A stretch of 64,000 bases of DNA from Lentinula raphanica (lineage: Eukaryota; Basidiomycota; Agaricomycetes; Agaricales; Omphalotaceae): the NCBI GenBank assembly GCA_027919835.1, contig JANVFP010000011.1, positions 1,054,001 through 1,118,000 on the forward strand, given 5' to 3'. Shown in pieces: positions 37,283 through 51,439 of this stretch. How positions within the stretch are numbered: position 1 is the stretch's first letter; the number at the start of each line of letters is the position of its first letter. Below the pieces are notes generated by a model, which was not told where the DNA came from, did no database searches, and saw only the letters and a program-made list of their open reading frames with translations. The position numbers were made by a program, and so were the translations under genes.

Positions 37283-37317
37283 GGACATAAGCCTCCACGG
37301 ACATAGCCCATGAACCA
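37283..37317 (-). repeat. Right copy of 35-bp terminal inverted repeat
   Basis: Exact reverse complement of 30668-30702 over 35 bases. It sits between the two arms of inverted repeat B. Confidence 0.75.
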
Positions 37318-37380
37318 ATATATTTCCTATCAAGAGCTTCCATACCGTGAAAACCTCGCGTACGAGTGATATCAGCTACG

Positions 37381-37473
37381 TTATACTCCCTCTCCTCTCT
37401 CTCCTCTCTCTTCTTTCCAAACTTGAAAAAACTTGAAAAAGTCTGCGTCTCCACAGACATAGACCATAAGCCC
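37381..37473 (-). repeat. Inverted repeat B, right arm
   Basis: Partner of 36544-36635. The plus strand reads a pyrimidine tract, then acttgaaaaaacttgaaaaa, then ccacagacatagaccataag. The two arms bound a unit of about 930 bp. Confidence 0.7.
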
Positions 37474-38153
37474 AAGACATTGAATATGGAGGACTTGGCA
37501 ACGTCGATTTGCTAGAGATTCGAGCCGGCCAGCAGGTGAGCTACCTAATGGAGCTGAAATATCTTCAGTTAAAGCGCGATAACCTTGAGGGGAATTTCGA
37601 CATCGACCTACCTTGAGCTGCCTCAATTACATGATAGCTTCAGCTTAAGGCACCTTCTCGCCAGCGCTTGGCAGATACAATGACAGGCGCTCGTCTAGCG
37701 CTCGTTTCTTTGTTGTGGTTTCGGCAAGTCGAAGCCGGTTAATATACTTCTCTGAATTGTGATCCGGTGCCGACGGCAATGATCTCGTCTCTTGAAGTTT
37801 GATCGTGGTTGTTTATGGTCAAATCGGTACAACCTGCTTCATTTCGTGGAATAAAAGGATCGTTTCTGTCTCGACCTTGGATTGTACCATCTGACTTCTG
37901 ATCCTAATCTTGCCTTAGGAAAAATGCAACGTATTAGGTCGTGAAGCTTCGCCAAGGTGAAGTTCGCGACCAAACATGGAATATTGCTTTCATCAAGTGC
38001 ATGTGCAGACTACAATCTTGAAGGTGTACGCGAAGCCTTAACCAAAGATAGTTCGATAGATAGGTCCTGAGGCCTGAATACTGGTACTCAATACTTTCAA
38101 GTATAAGTAGTCCGTCAAGAGTCCTCAGCTGCAATCCAAAATCCCGCTCGAAC

Positions 38154-38601
38154 ATGTCTTCATCGCCAATAGCTACCCTCCTTGATATGTTTGAGGTGAG
38201 TACGATTGCCTTGTCTTTCCCATTCCCTTATCAATAGAAGGTATTTTGCTAGGCCCAGTCTAAATCTGTCGGAGTTGCCTTGAAAAAACCATTGGTAGTT
38301 GGACCTCGAAATCTCGAAGATACATCTCTGATTTATGCACGAATTAGAAACAATCCTTTGCTTCAAGGCCAAAAACTAACATCGGGAAGGCCATCTCATA
38401 TGATGTGGTAAGTCCGATAGCCCTTGTTTGGGCCTCGAAACCTTTGGATTCTCACTTCATCCTAGGCCGAGCCACTCGAAGATGAAAATATGGCTTGGGG
38501 TAAACCCACAAAGACTTCCTCGTCTCAAACCTCAAAACGGGTGGCACAAAGATCATAGTTCAGAAGTTGTTAAGGGTAATGACAAGGTAGAAAATGGTTA
38601 A
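38154..38601 (+). CDS. Small three-exon orphan protein or gene fragment
   Basis: Not recognised. Exons 38154-38195, 38253-38407 and 38466-38601 have matching phases and good GT-AG borders, giving about 110 residues. The middle exon looks strongly coding: S-V-G-V-A-L-K-K-P-L-V-V-G-P-R-N, then S-L-I-Y-A-R-I-R-N-N-P-L-L-Q-G, then G-R-P-S-H-M-M. The third exon is polar and less protein-like (K-P-Q-N-G-W-H-K-D-H). This may be the 5' part of a longer gene whose remainder was lost or displaced near the repeat cluster. No signal peptide or membrane span. Confidence 0.42.
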
Positions 38602-39388
38602 CAGGAAGTACGCAGGCTCAAAGTAATCTGAAATCTTTGACACTGCGTCGGGAAGTATTGATTGTCAACTACTTCTGACTGTTGTCCTCAAGAAATTCTA
38701 CTCATCATGTTCTCCCGTTCTACAATGTGGAAAACTTCGTCCATTGTTTGTCATTCGCCGCCCTATTTTTCGAGATTAAATCCTGATATCAGTCTCTTGC
38801 TGCGACCACGTTGCTGCAAGCTGCTTCCCAGACTCTGTGTCTTGTCGTGCTCGGTACGACTTAGTGCCAGCTGTAAGAAATGTGATTCAATCCCAAATAC
38901 TAACCTCCGCGGATATTCTTCCTGGAGGCACTCGTTAATTGCAGTGTTCCAATGAGACGGCTTGATGTCAGGCTGTGTATAATCTTGTATAATCAGCCTG
39001 AAATGTATCCAGAAGATCGAATCATCCGTCAAAGAGTCAGTATATGGACAATCAAAAGATTGATTTTGACTATAATGAAACTCCTTCAGGCCAAAATTTC
39101 TCTAGGTGATCGCGACGATAAAATGTCTTGGGAAATCATGCCTTCGAAGTCCGATATTCCCATCTTGAGGCATCTGCACCCACAAACTACAGGCATCGTG
39201 AGGATCTTCCAGTCTCGGACATCCCCTTCAGCAGGTTGCTCATCCAGCAGCCTGATCTCGTTCACGTAGCAGGAACTCTGACGAGAGTCAATACACAGTG
39301 TTAGTCTATTTCAGATTGATGTCTATTCTTTGCAAATCGTGGCAGGAGATGCGTACCCAATGAACTGCTAGCTACTAATATACTGAAC
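38602..39388. other. Intergenic, no supported gene
   Basis: Open frames at 38662-38955 and 38952-39269 overlap in different phases and carry no motif I recognise. A decayed gene cannot be excluded. Confidence 0.4.
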
Positions 39389-41629
39389 TTATTGCTCCAC
39401 GGAGGTTGCTTTGCTCCATGCTCGAAGTCGTGGACCATATCGATAGAAAATAAATGGTGCTGGGCAGCCTATGACCAGACAGATGAGGGCCAATATGGAG
39501 TTGCCCCAGCCTGAGAGAAAAGTTAGAATAAACTCCACGGCGAAACAAAAGACGCACCGTAACCCAAATTTCCAAACATCTGATCAGCGAACAGTGGGAA
39601 TCCGAACCCGGCGAACGCTCTGAAAGATACAACACCTGCAATGGCACTGGCTGCATGAAGTGCGTAGTTATCCACCTAAACACAATGAGCGAATGTGACC
39701 ACATAATTCCGAAGAATGGTCATACAAGGTAAGTCTGGATACACGTCCAATTTCCACCTCAATGACGTGATCGATTAGTCTGCATGTCGATTTTTCGAGA
39801 AGCTATGTTTTTACCTATTCCGACAGAATAAATGAACACTCCCAGGTCTATGGCCTCGGATTGAGATAAGCGACAAGATCATCAAATATCCCACACACCT
39901 GGGACAAACCAGAAGAGGCGGGCATTTGCTGTCCAACCATAGATCAGTAACCCGATAGGCAATGTCGTCGCCGAAACCATGAGTAGAGGCAATCTTTGAA
40001 CAAGTGGGAGATGAGCGCGGCGGCGAAACGTCATGGATGTGGACATACCTCATTTCTGGAGTCCCCACTCCACCATTGCGAGCCTTGAGACGTCGATAGA
40101 TGGTGTTGAGAACTCTGGCACCGATTTGGCCGCCAACTACGAACCAATTGAGCGAAATCAAGCTCTAGAAATGATTGATCTGTACCTGTAGATCCCAAAG
40201 CTATTGCAAGATAATGAACGCCGGCCACACCCGAATTTTCGCCGTACAGGTCGGTAAAAACCTGCACAAACGCTGAAGGGGCAATCATGAGTACAAGCGG
40301 CCACTTTTAGGGTTGTAAGGAACTTACTGGTAAGACTCAGATAGAGAACTCCATACAGGACCGCCATATATAGAGCAAAAACTTGCACGATCGGTTCTGT
40401 GAACAGGAACTTGATGGGTTTTAGCATGCCGCGAGCCATGTACGTCGACCAGTGTTTGTCAGAAGCCTCAAATGCCGTGTAATAATTCTTGTTGCTGGAC
40501 TTCCTCAACGCTTGCGCTTTCTTCCTAAGTATTTGAGGACCATACGTCTCACGAAGGAACACCTATGACGATTTAGTGATTGTGCTTGGCAGTACGCACG
40601 AGAACTCACGAAACCAGCTATTTGGAGTATGCCATCCGCTATACTGACGCTCCAGAAAACCCATTGCCACTTAGATCTAAGGGCAATCCAACCACCCACA
40701 AGCGGTCCAGTAGATGGTCCCACTAAGGGCGCTAGCGAGTACAGACTCATAGCCATTCCGCGCTCCTCTGGGGACCACAAATCTCCGACAACCCCGCCAC
40801 CTGAGAAAAGATTATCGAGCTGTTCCATGTGAGTAGTGGTCAATGGCGGAGATTACCTATCGATTGAGGGGCAGCTCCTCCGAACCCAGCGAGGAACCGA
40901 AATACCAACATCTGGGTAGGGGTTCTTGCTAAGGAACAGAGAGTATTGAAAACTATACTCGACTCATGAGCTATGTGAATCGGAAAAATTTACATCCAAC
41001 TTACTAAGAAACCATATGTTAGAAATTTGTAAAATGACCAGACGGCCGCAAAGCTCAGATAACGGTCCCCAGAAAAGAGGCTACAGAAGTCAGCTTAGTG
41101 ATACATAGCGCATGATAGTAGACCACGTACACCCAGTGCATAAGCTAGAACAAATATTGATAGAGACATGTTTTCAAGAATGGATCCAGGAGCGATGCCC
41201 AAGTCACTTGATATTTGTGGTAAAGCTGGCGAGGATATTGAAGAAGCCACTGGACTACAGAAATTGTGTGTCAAAAAACACCAGCTGGACAAAATGAACA
41301 AAAGACGTAACCGACCTGATGAAAGTGAACAAACTGACCACTAAGGTCACCGTCCATCTTTTCTTCTTGCTCCAATTTCGAGGATTACTGGGATCGCCTG
41401 GTCCATCCCATTGTACTAAGATGATTTCTTCATGCGTTCCCGCACTTGAAAGTCCGTCGGATGGAATGTTCAATGAAGCGGATTCAGAACCTTGAAGTGT
41501 AGAGTTATCCGTAGTAGCAGCATTGAATTTTTCAGGATCTATGTCAGGAGCAAGATATCGTTCACTCGATCGCGACGGTGAATCTTTGACTGCACCAGGA
41601 GTTGTGCATTCGTTCGAAGGAGTAGCCAT
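39389..41629 (-). CDS. MFS transporter, DHA1 (drug:H+ antiporter) type
   Basis: Twelve-span major facilitator exporter of the fungal multidrug/polyamine type, acting at the plasma membrane. A hydrophilic N-terminus of some 90 residues ends P-G-D-P-S-N-P-R-N-W-S, the usual entry to span 1. Span 1 follows (W-T-V-T-L-V-V-S-L-F-T-F) with S-P-A-L-P-Q-I, then F-V-L-A-Y-A-L-G-P-L-F-W-G-P-L-S-E, G-D-L-W-S-P-E-E-R-G and L-A-P-L-V-G-P-S-T-G-P-L-V-G-G (antiporter motif C). The middle loop carries F-L-R-E-T-Y-G-P. Later spans include G-G-Q-I-G-A-R-V-L-N. The last span is L-A-L-I-C-L-V-I-G-C-P-A-P-F and the stop is at 39389-39391. About ten introns. Start M-A-T-P-S-N-E at 41629. Substrate cannot be read from sequence. 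Confidence 0.9.
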
Positions 41630-43206
41630 AGCACAGGTGGGTACCGTCAAAACTGGTGTTGCTTTTTGGTGTTACCCCCAATTCCCTCGACACATTTTTA
41701 TCCAAATTAAAAACACGGCAGTCTGTGTAAATCCACCAAATATTCGCGGAGCAGAGTTGCACCATTACTCATGGCATCGAGAGGGTTTGACAGTCTCACG
41801 AAACGCCAAGCATTGGTTCGTCGAGAACCTTTGGAATTAAAAGAACAAAGATAGAAATTACCTTCAGAAGAACATCGGAGTGGCTATCATGTTTTTGCGC
41901 GTTTTTCTTGTGAAGCTATGCATGTCCTCGGGTTCCGACATAGGATAATTTGTAGAGAAAGTTGGTATCAGCGAATCCTGGAGTCGATGGAGCGAAAATC
42001 CCAGTTGGCCTGGGAAAATTCCTGCGCCGGACTTAGCCGACTGTTACGCGCAACAGCGGTGCATTTCTTCAAACCTTGTTTTCGTTCCTCTTGGCTGAAG
42101 AGCAAGCCAGTTACCCTCTATCTTCTTATCTTCTTATCTTCTCGAATTTCATGCATACGACAATATTCTCGCGCTTTGCTTTCGCTGCGAAGATAGGCAT
42201 CATCATCCTAGGTTTTACGGAGGGACACAACAACCGATTGCAATTGTTATTGGGCATTTTTCTCCATGACCAATGGTTTCACGCGCAGCTCATTTGAAGA
42301 CTTGATCCAAGTCATGTAATTTGCTGCTGGCCCATCTGCATCGGAAAAGAAGGACATACTGAGGGAATCAAAATCTTTTCTTGGTTTCATCATATCGATG
42401 CACAAGTAAGCTTTGTGATTACTTGGAACAACAGGGTCAGAAACGCTCAGGAACGTACGCTTGAAGTAGCACAAACGGGACTCCGTTATGTTACTCGGTG
42501 CTAGCTTTCCAGTAAATTTTCAACATTGCCATCGAGGAAAATCGTTCAATGCAGGAAAGACTATCCACAACGTGAGCGCATATCCACTCCACTGGATACT
42601 CATGATCATACCTGATTCGGTTTTCTACCTCCAGATGCCCTTGGAGTGAGTGTTAGAAGGCGTTACGCTCGGATGCTAACACAGTAACCTTTCTCATGGT
42701 TCTTTCTTTCCTTGGTAGTCCCTTTCGAGTCTTCTGATTACACCCAGAACCGTGGAACGGGACCTATAATCATCTCGAGCAATCTCCATTCCTCTGTCCC
42801 GGGCAATACGTCCTTGTCTTGTTCGCCACTCCGTGATCTCTTGTATGGGCTTTCATTCCAACTTTGGAATGCACATAATTCTCCCACCTCATTTGCGTGT
42901 GGTTGTCCGAGTATCCAAAGTTCCATGTGTTAGTTCTTTACAGAAATGATAGTTGATGCACTATTATTGGGTAGGCAACTGGATCTTGGCATCGAGGTCC
43001 GTTTTTCTCTGCTGGTGCTTCGAAAATAGCTGATTAATGTCTTCAGTTTCCACGGCGGAATGTCAAGGTGAGAGTTTCCCAGCAAACCTGTTTTTGACGA
43101 GGAGCTACATCGATGATTTTCTGGTATTTAAGTCTTGAAAAACTCGCATTTTCGCCAGTCTTCCCTTTCGCCTCAACTTGATTTCTTCCTCATCATCTCA
43201 GAAGCA
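41630..43206. other. Long intergenic region between divergent genes
   Basis: About 1.6 kb. I see a short tandem ttatcttcttatcttct near 42120 and scattered short frames (42712-42933, 42247-42474) without motifs. No gene is supported. Confidence 0.45.
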
Positions 43207-45556
43207 ATGCCGATGCTGTATGCCGTGTCTTCTCCTCTTCTTGACATTCTTGGCTTACTTCTGATACAGTTCCGATCCTTCTTTAAAATACCTACCCTAT
43301 CCTTCCGTTCCGTTCCCCGAAGGATACATACGCCAATGGCCCACCAAGAGGACAACAACCTCTCCAGTCTGGCTTTCTACGGATTTGAGAGACGGAAATC
43401 AAGCTCTAGTCAACCCTATGAGTAACACAACTAAGCTTGAACTCTTCAGGTAAAGGACAACTATTTTAAGGTGCGGCATCGGGACTGATGATGTATGTAG
43501 ATTACTGGTCAAGATAGGATTTAAGCGTGAGTCCCATGCTGGATATATGTCGTAACCTCCCTCAAGTTCCCGATTCAGAAATCGAAGTGGCTTATCCTGC
43601 CGCTGGCGAGAACGAGTTTCAGTTCGTTCGAGAACTCATAACGAATAACGAAGTCCCCGACGATGTCGCTATCCAAGTAGGCTCTCAATCTTGCGTTTCG
43701 ATGTACATTGATTCGATCCTTAATTTCGTCGTCAGATCATAACCCCTGCTCGCCCGGATTTGATAACCAAGTCGATTGCGTCCTTGGCTGGTGTCAAACA
43801 TGGTATCATCCATCTCTATAATGCCGTATCGCCTGTGTTTCGAGAGGTTGTCTTTCGCAACACAAAAGAACAAACTGTCGACCTTACCCTCAACGCTGTG
43901 AGACTTGTCAAAAAATTAACAGAGGAGGAAACGGCTCGATCAGGTAAGTTTAACTTGGTTTTCCCAATTTGGTCAACAGTACACTCATCTCGATTGAAGG
44001 AGCACGCTTTACTCTGAATTATTGTTTGGAGACTTTCTCTCAGACGGAGCCCGAGTTCGCTGTTGAATTGGGTAACAGAGTTCTCGCAGAGTGGGGCAAA
44101 GCCTCTCCAGACGACAAAGTGTATTTCAATTTAGCTGCAACCGTCGAATGTGCTCCAAGCAATCACTATGCTGACATGGTACGTTGTCCCCCCAAGCCGC
44201 CATATTTCCAATAATGAATTCTCATTGTGTAGGTCGAATACTTCCATAACAATATTAACCAACGAGATTCTGTCTTATTGAGCATCCATCCTCATAATGA
44301 TCGAGGTAAGTCTTGGAAGCTATTTTTGCGTGCGTGGCAGATATTCAAACACTTCTATAGGCACAGGTGTTGCTGCTACCGAACTGGCTCTTCTCGCAGG
44401 TGGTGACCGCGTCGAAGGGTGTCTTCTAGGCAACGGAGAACGCACAGGGAACGTCGACCTCATCACCCTTGCGTTGAACCTCTATTCCCAGGGTGTCTCA
44501 CCTGGTCTTGATTTTTCCAACCTCCCCGAAATTGTCCAGGTCGTTTGTCGATGCAACGAGTCGGCAGTTCCTGTGCGCTATCCGTATGCTGGTACCCTTG
44601 TATTCTCTGCGTTCGCTGGGACCCATCAAGATGCTATCAAGAAAGGTCTTGATGCCCAGGCCGCGCGCTGGGAGAAGGTTGACAAAACTGGGGAAGGCAA
44701 AAAATATTGGGCTATGCCTTACATTCCCATCGACCCCAAAGACATAGGCTACGGCTACGAAAACCTCATCCGGGTCTCATCCCAGAGTGGGAAGGCCGGA
44801 ACAGCTTATGTCATTAAACAAACTCTTCAACTCGATCTCCCCCGTCGCATGCAGGTTTCCTTTTATGGTATCGTTCAAAACGAATGCGAAAAATCCGGCA
44901 AAGAAATGTCGACTGCGCTCATCACCAACGCGTTCAAACAGCAATATTGCTTGAGCTCCAAACCCATAGGCAGGCTGCATCTGCAATCGTACAGTTTGAT
45001 CCCGCTTTCGCCTTCTTCGGAACCTTCGTCTCTGGATTCTGCCGAAACCGATGGAACGGCAACTCCTCCCGAGCAGGGAAGGGATCTTGTTCGTTTCGAA
45101 GGTCAAATCTCTGTAGATGGTCGTACCCGCCGAATCTTGGGCGACGGAAAAGGGGTGCAGCTGGCTTTGCTGGATGCACTCCGGAATGATCTCGAATTGG
45201 AGATCGACGTCGGAGAAGTTGTCAGTCACTCCATCGAAGGTGCGAAAACAGCCACTTACATTGAAGTCCAAGCGCCTGGCTCCTCTGCCTCGAAATCCGG
45301 TGCTGGTAGTATGTGGGGCGTTGGCGTATCCTCTGACGCTGTTACATCCCAATGCCGTGCCATCATCAGTGGCCTCAACGGATTGGTGGGAGACAGACGC
45401 TTCCCTCGTCCGAAAATGGTCTTCTCCCCTCGTCGTGACCAATCGGCTCAGCGATCAGAATCCTGGCTCCGAGATTTCACTTTCCGTGCTGGGCACAGTG
45501 TCGTGCGAACACCTGAACACGAACGGTCCGAGCTCATTGCTGCTTCGCCGATATAG
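43207..45556 (+). CDS. LEU4: 2-isopropylmalate synthase
   Basis: First committed step of leucine synthesis: acetyl-CoA plus 2-ketoisovalerate to 2-isopropylmalate. The start is a tiny 11-nt exon (43207-43217). It splices to give M-P-M-L-S-D-P-S-L-K-Y-L-P and Y-I-R-Q-W-P-T-K-R. The catalytic S-T-D-L-R-D-G-N-Q-A-L-V-N-P-M lies near 43370-43425, then a 27-nt exon (43501-43527) leads into I-E-V-A-Y-P-A-A. The metal site H-P-H-N-D-R-G-T-G-V and G-N-G-E-R-T-G-N-V-D are near 44285-44460. The last large exon carries the dimer and the C-terminal regulatory (leucine-sensing) domain. About 620 residues, normal. No mitochondrial presequence is evident from this start, which may mean a cytosolic form or a missed upstream exon. 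Leucine feedback is the family expectation. Confidence 0.94.
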
Positions 45557-45910
45557 TCATCGTGACGGATTGATTCGACGTGTTTCACTCTCAAGCATTG
45601 GGGCAGTATAATGTACGTATACTCGACTTCTCTAGACTTTTTGTATATATCTGTAATCTGTGCAGTTCGAATCACGAGCTAGCCGTTAGACCTTTTCCCT
45701 TCATCCATCCAAAGCCTGTACCATTGGTAGTCGTTAATCAATGCACATCAGTTTGCATCTGACCATAAGAACTTCAATAATTGTCCATCAAATCAAAGCG
45801 AACATCGAAACAAACAGATCCAGACATATATACATAACATCGAGTATACAATACTGTACAGGAGTTGTCATGAAAAGTCGTCCAAAGGCATCATATTCTG
45901 TAAGTATCCT
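45557..45910. other. Intergenic between convergent genes
   Basis: Shared 3' region of the LEU4-type and GH1 genes. No gene or clear terminator signal is visible. Confidence 0.5.
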
Positions 45911-48591
<2,681 letters not shown>

Positions 48592-48805
48592 GGTGAGCAG
48601 GAGCGACTTTGGAGGAAGTATTTCCTCATAATTGGCTTCTTAAAGCGGGATAATCTTCGTTCCTGAGAAGAATCAAGTCCGAGAATACTCCAGCTTCAAA
48701 ACACCAAAGTGGGAATCTACCGGAGTATCCTCGGTCTTACCACGTGCCAATCAACGGATCCTCTTCCGATCTTTCCGAAACTTGTCTTCTTCCTCTCATC
48801 TCTTC
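48592..48805. promoter_or_regulatory. Short shared divergent promoter (GH1 / Gfo-Idh-MocA)
   Basis: Only 214 bp separate the two start codons, so regulatory elements must be shared or overlapping. No canonical TATA box is seen. Confidence 0.55.
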
Positions 48806-50181
48806 ATGGATTTCTCCAATATTCCTGGAATCGCTATCCTAGGAGCTGGTATCTTCGTAGGCGAAGGTTTTCATCTCACAAATCCCTCAGTTTCTCTCTA
48901 ATCTAACATTCATCATAGCCTATCTTCCTGCTCTCGCCACTCTTGGTCCAACTTCACCGAAATTAAAGGCTGTTTATTCACGCTCTGAAAAGAGCGCCAG
49001 TGAGACTGCCCAAACAGCAACCAAAATTCTTAATCTCTCTTCCTCTCCTGACATATACTATGATGGAAATCATCAGAACAATCTAGATGCTCTACTTGCC
49101 AGATCTGACATCGCTGCTGTTATCATTGCCTTGCCTATCACGTTACAACCAATCATCGTCGTGAAATGTCTATCGGCAGGAAAGCACGTCTTGAGCGAGA
49201 AACCTGTCGCTCCTGACGTTGCTCGAGGCATCCAGCTACTTGGGGATACAGAACCTATCTGCAAACGACAAGGTCTTGTCTGGCACGTAGCCGAAAATTA
49301 CGAGGTAGAACCTGTTTATTGTGCCGCCAGGGATGCCATCAAGGCAGGAAAAATAGGAGATGTCATATTCTTCAAAGCTTCGGTGGTAAATTATATCGAC
49401 AAAACTTCCAAGTGGTATAAAACGCCATGGCGTACAGTACCTGATGTATGTTCCTCTCCTCGGTTTCATCGATGTTGTTTTCTGATGATATCTTGCTCAC
49501 GGATCAAAGTATCAAGGAGGGTTTTTGGTAGGTGATTGTATCTTTCATATCTGATATCGCACTGAGGCATCTGTTTTTGTCAGTTAGATGGTGGCGTTGT
49601 GAGTTATCTTCTCATTCACCTTTACTACTTAGCATGAACCTTGCGTTCAGCATACAATCGCAGCACTACGAACAATACTTCCCCAGCCGTTGACCCACCT
49701 CTCCGGCTTCGCGTCGCTGAACAAGGATTACCTTGCTCCACACGATACCATACACTCTGTCATCCACGCCGGATCTCACTACCATGGGATCGTAGAGATG
49801 ACCTTTGCTTCTCCGACCCAGAAGACCCCAGCCGCAGAAAACATCGTCATCACAGGCTCAAAGGGTTGGCTCGCCTGCAACCCGAGTCCGGAAGGATTCA
49901 AACTCGTCATCAGAGCTGCAGAAGAAAGCGATTCAGATTCGGAACCTGCGAAGGAGAAAGAAGAAGTCGCGACTTTTCCTCGGAAGGGTGTGGAGACGGA
50001 GCTCGTAGCATTCTTTGATGATATCGTTAAACAAGGAGCGGGGAAACCCACTTCGGGTGTAGGTGATCCCAAGGCGGCATTAGGCGATGTTGCGTTCATC
50101 CAGGCAGCCTTGAACAGCGAAGGTAACCTGATTGATCTCATCGAGCTTGTTCAAGCTTCCTCCTCCAAAGAATCATCTTGA
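48806..50181 (+). CDS. Gfo/Idh/MocA-family NAD(P)-dependent oxidoreductase
   Basis: Predicted sugar or dihydrodiol-type dehydrogenase, about 380 residues. Exon 1 encodes the Rossmann start I-A-I-L-G-A-G-I-F and splices to give G-E-A-Y-L-P-A-L. Then K-A-V-Y-S-R-S, D-I-A-A-V-I-I-A-L-P-I and the hallmark G-K-H-V-L-S-E-K-P-V-A (near 49180-49215; the E-K-P lysine is catalytic in the family). Next come V-A-E-N-Y-E-V-E-P, K-I-G-D-V-I-F-F-K-A and, after a spliced junction, G-G-F-L-L-D-G-G-V-H. The C-terminal exon ends A-S-S-S-K-E-S-S. Pairing with a GH1 gene suggests sugar metabolism, but the substrate is unknown. Cytosolic. Confidence 0.9.
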
Positions 50182-51439
50182 TATTTCCGCCTAGCTCTCG
50201 ATTGAACTCACCCTGTGTAGTAACCTGTATGTAACATGTATAAGGTTTCGAAGAATCGAATTACGAAGGTTGTAAAACATACCGCGAGATATCTCCGTGT
50301 TGAACAATCATTCGAGTTCAGCGTCTCTCATTCATTTGCGTGTCATCTGCGGCGGAATAACACAGGAAAAATCGCAAACTTTGTGAATGTCAGAAGATCA
50401 GTCTCCATGAAGACACTTGAATGTTGTCTGTGCATTCCATACTTACCGGAAGATGCGCAAGGTATCAAATGGATGATGAAACAAGGAACTAAGTCAATAG
50501 CAGCTGCGATTGCTCAGGAAGAAATGTAAAGCTGATTCAGTGCTTGTTATAGACTCCTGAGATAGTGCATAGTACTACCTCGCTTCGAAAGAGTTCTACG
50601 CATGATAAGGCAACATTCTGTGGGACAAGTACTCACACCGATCATTGAGCTCGATTTGCAGGAGATAACGCCTGCATTAACACTGTTGCACCATGCCCAA
50701 GCACGAGTATACGCATTTTCAAAAATTCACCCCTAATCAATCCCGAATTATGCTCCCGTTGACGGAGTCGTCGGAACCAATCGTATGTCCTGTTATGGAT
50801 GTCAAAGCTGTAAATAGCAAGCCGGATATAGACTGCTGAGCTTCGAGGGACATTCGATTTCATTCGATCGCTCAAATTTCAAATTAGTTTGAGATCGATG
50901 ATATAGATTGATATCCGACCGTTTCGAGAAGTGTCTTGGCCAAGCAGAAGATGTTCGAACATTTGCCAAGAGAGAGACTGAGAGGGTTCAGGAATCAGCC
51001 TGGAAGGGGAGAAAAGGGGAGACTCAGGGAAGGAGGAAAAGGCTGGAAGGAGCCGCACTTGAAGAACGGGAGGCCTTGAAGCTTGCTCACGATTGGTCGA
51101 AAACGGTAGTAATTAGCGAATACTTAATACATACAACGGCGCAAACGCTGAAGCTCGAGTGCAGTGTTCAACTTGAATTATTAACATTTACTTGGGAAGG
51201 TTGAAGTAAAGAGAGTCATATATAGCACCGTCAGTGTGCTAATTATAGTCCCGAAAACGCGAAAAGGAGATGATCAAGATGAGAATCATCATCTAGAGAA
51301 AAACAGGATGTATACGATTGGATGTAAGGAACGTTATCAAGCTCGATGGAAGTAGTTTCCGTGTAACTGTTGGGGCTATGAGAGTCACCAAGATGTACTT
51401 ATATGAGAAATTACTGACGACAATTATCCCATCGGATGC
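50182..51439. other. Intergenic, no supported gene
   Basis: Contains a purine-rich tract around 50995-51055 that opens a frame by composition alone. No motif, signal peptide or splice-consistent gene found. Confidence 0.45.

Larger units (their letters stand above)
30668..37317 (+). mobile_element. Putative DNA transposon carrying a DUF6729-type gene
   Basis: A 35-base sequence at 30668-30702 recurs exactly in inverted orientation at 37283-37317. The two copies bracket a large gene of a repetitive Agaricomycete family. The inner flank of each copy continues with a related palindromic cttatgtcc / ggacataag motif. I could not define target-site duplications: the bases just outside the two copies do not match. 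Bounds are therefore provisional, and the right end lies inside another inverted-repeat structure. Confidence 0.55.
36066..38153. other. Gene-free, repeat-dense stretch
   Basis: Holds the inverted repeats listed separately (36404-36812, 36544-37473, 37283-37317) plus hairpins built on ggcttat/ataagcc. Purine-rich (36598-36640) and pyrimidine-rich (37385-37415) arms are part of one inverted pair. From about 37500 to 38150 I see no gene. Confidence 0.55.

Noticed and set aside
36404..37473. CRISPR-like or satellite array in the repeat cluster
   Set aside because: The repeats are inverted pairs of different families with no regular spacer, and the genome is eukaryotic.
44777..45442. 221-residue minus-strand frame
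   Set aside because: It is the antisense shadow of the long last exon of the 2-isopropylmalate synthase gene.
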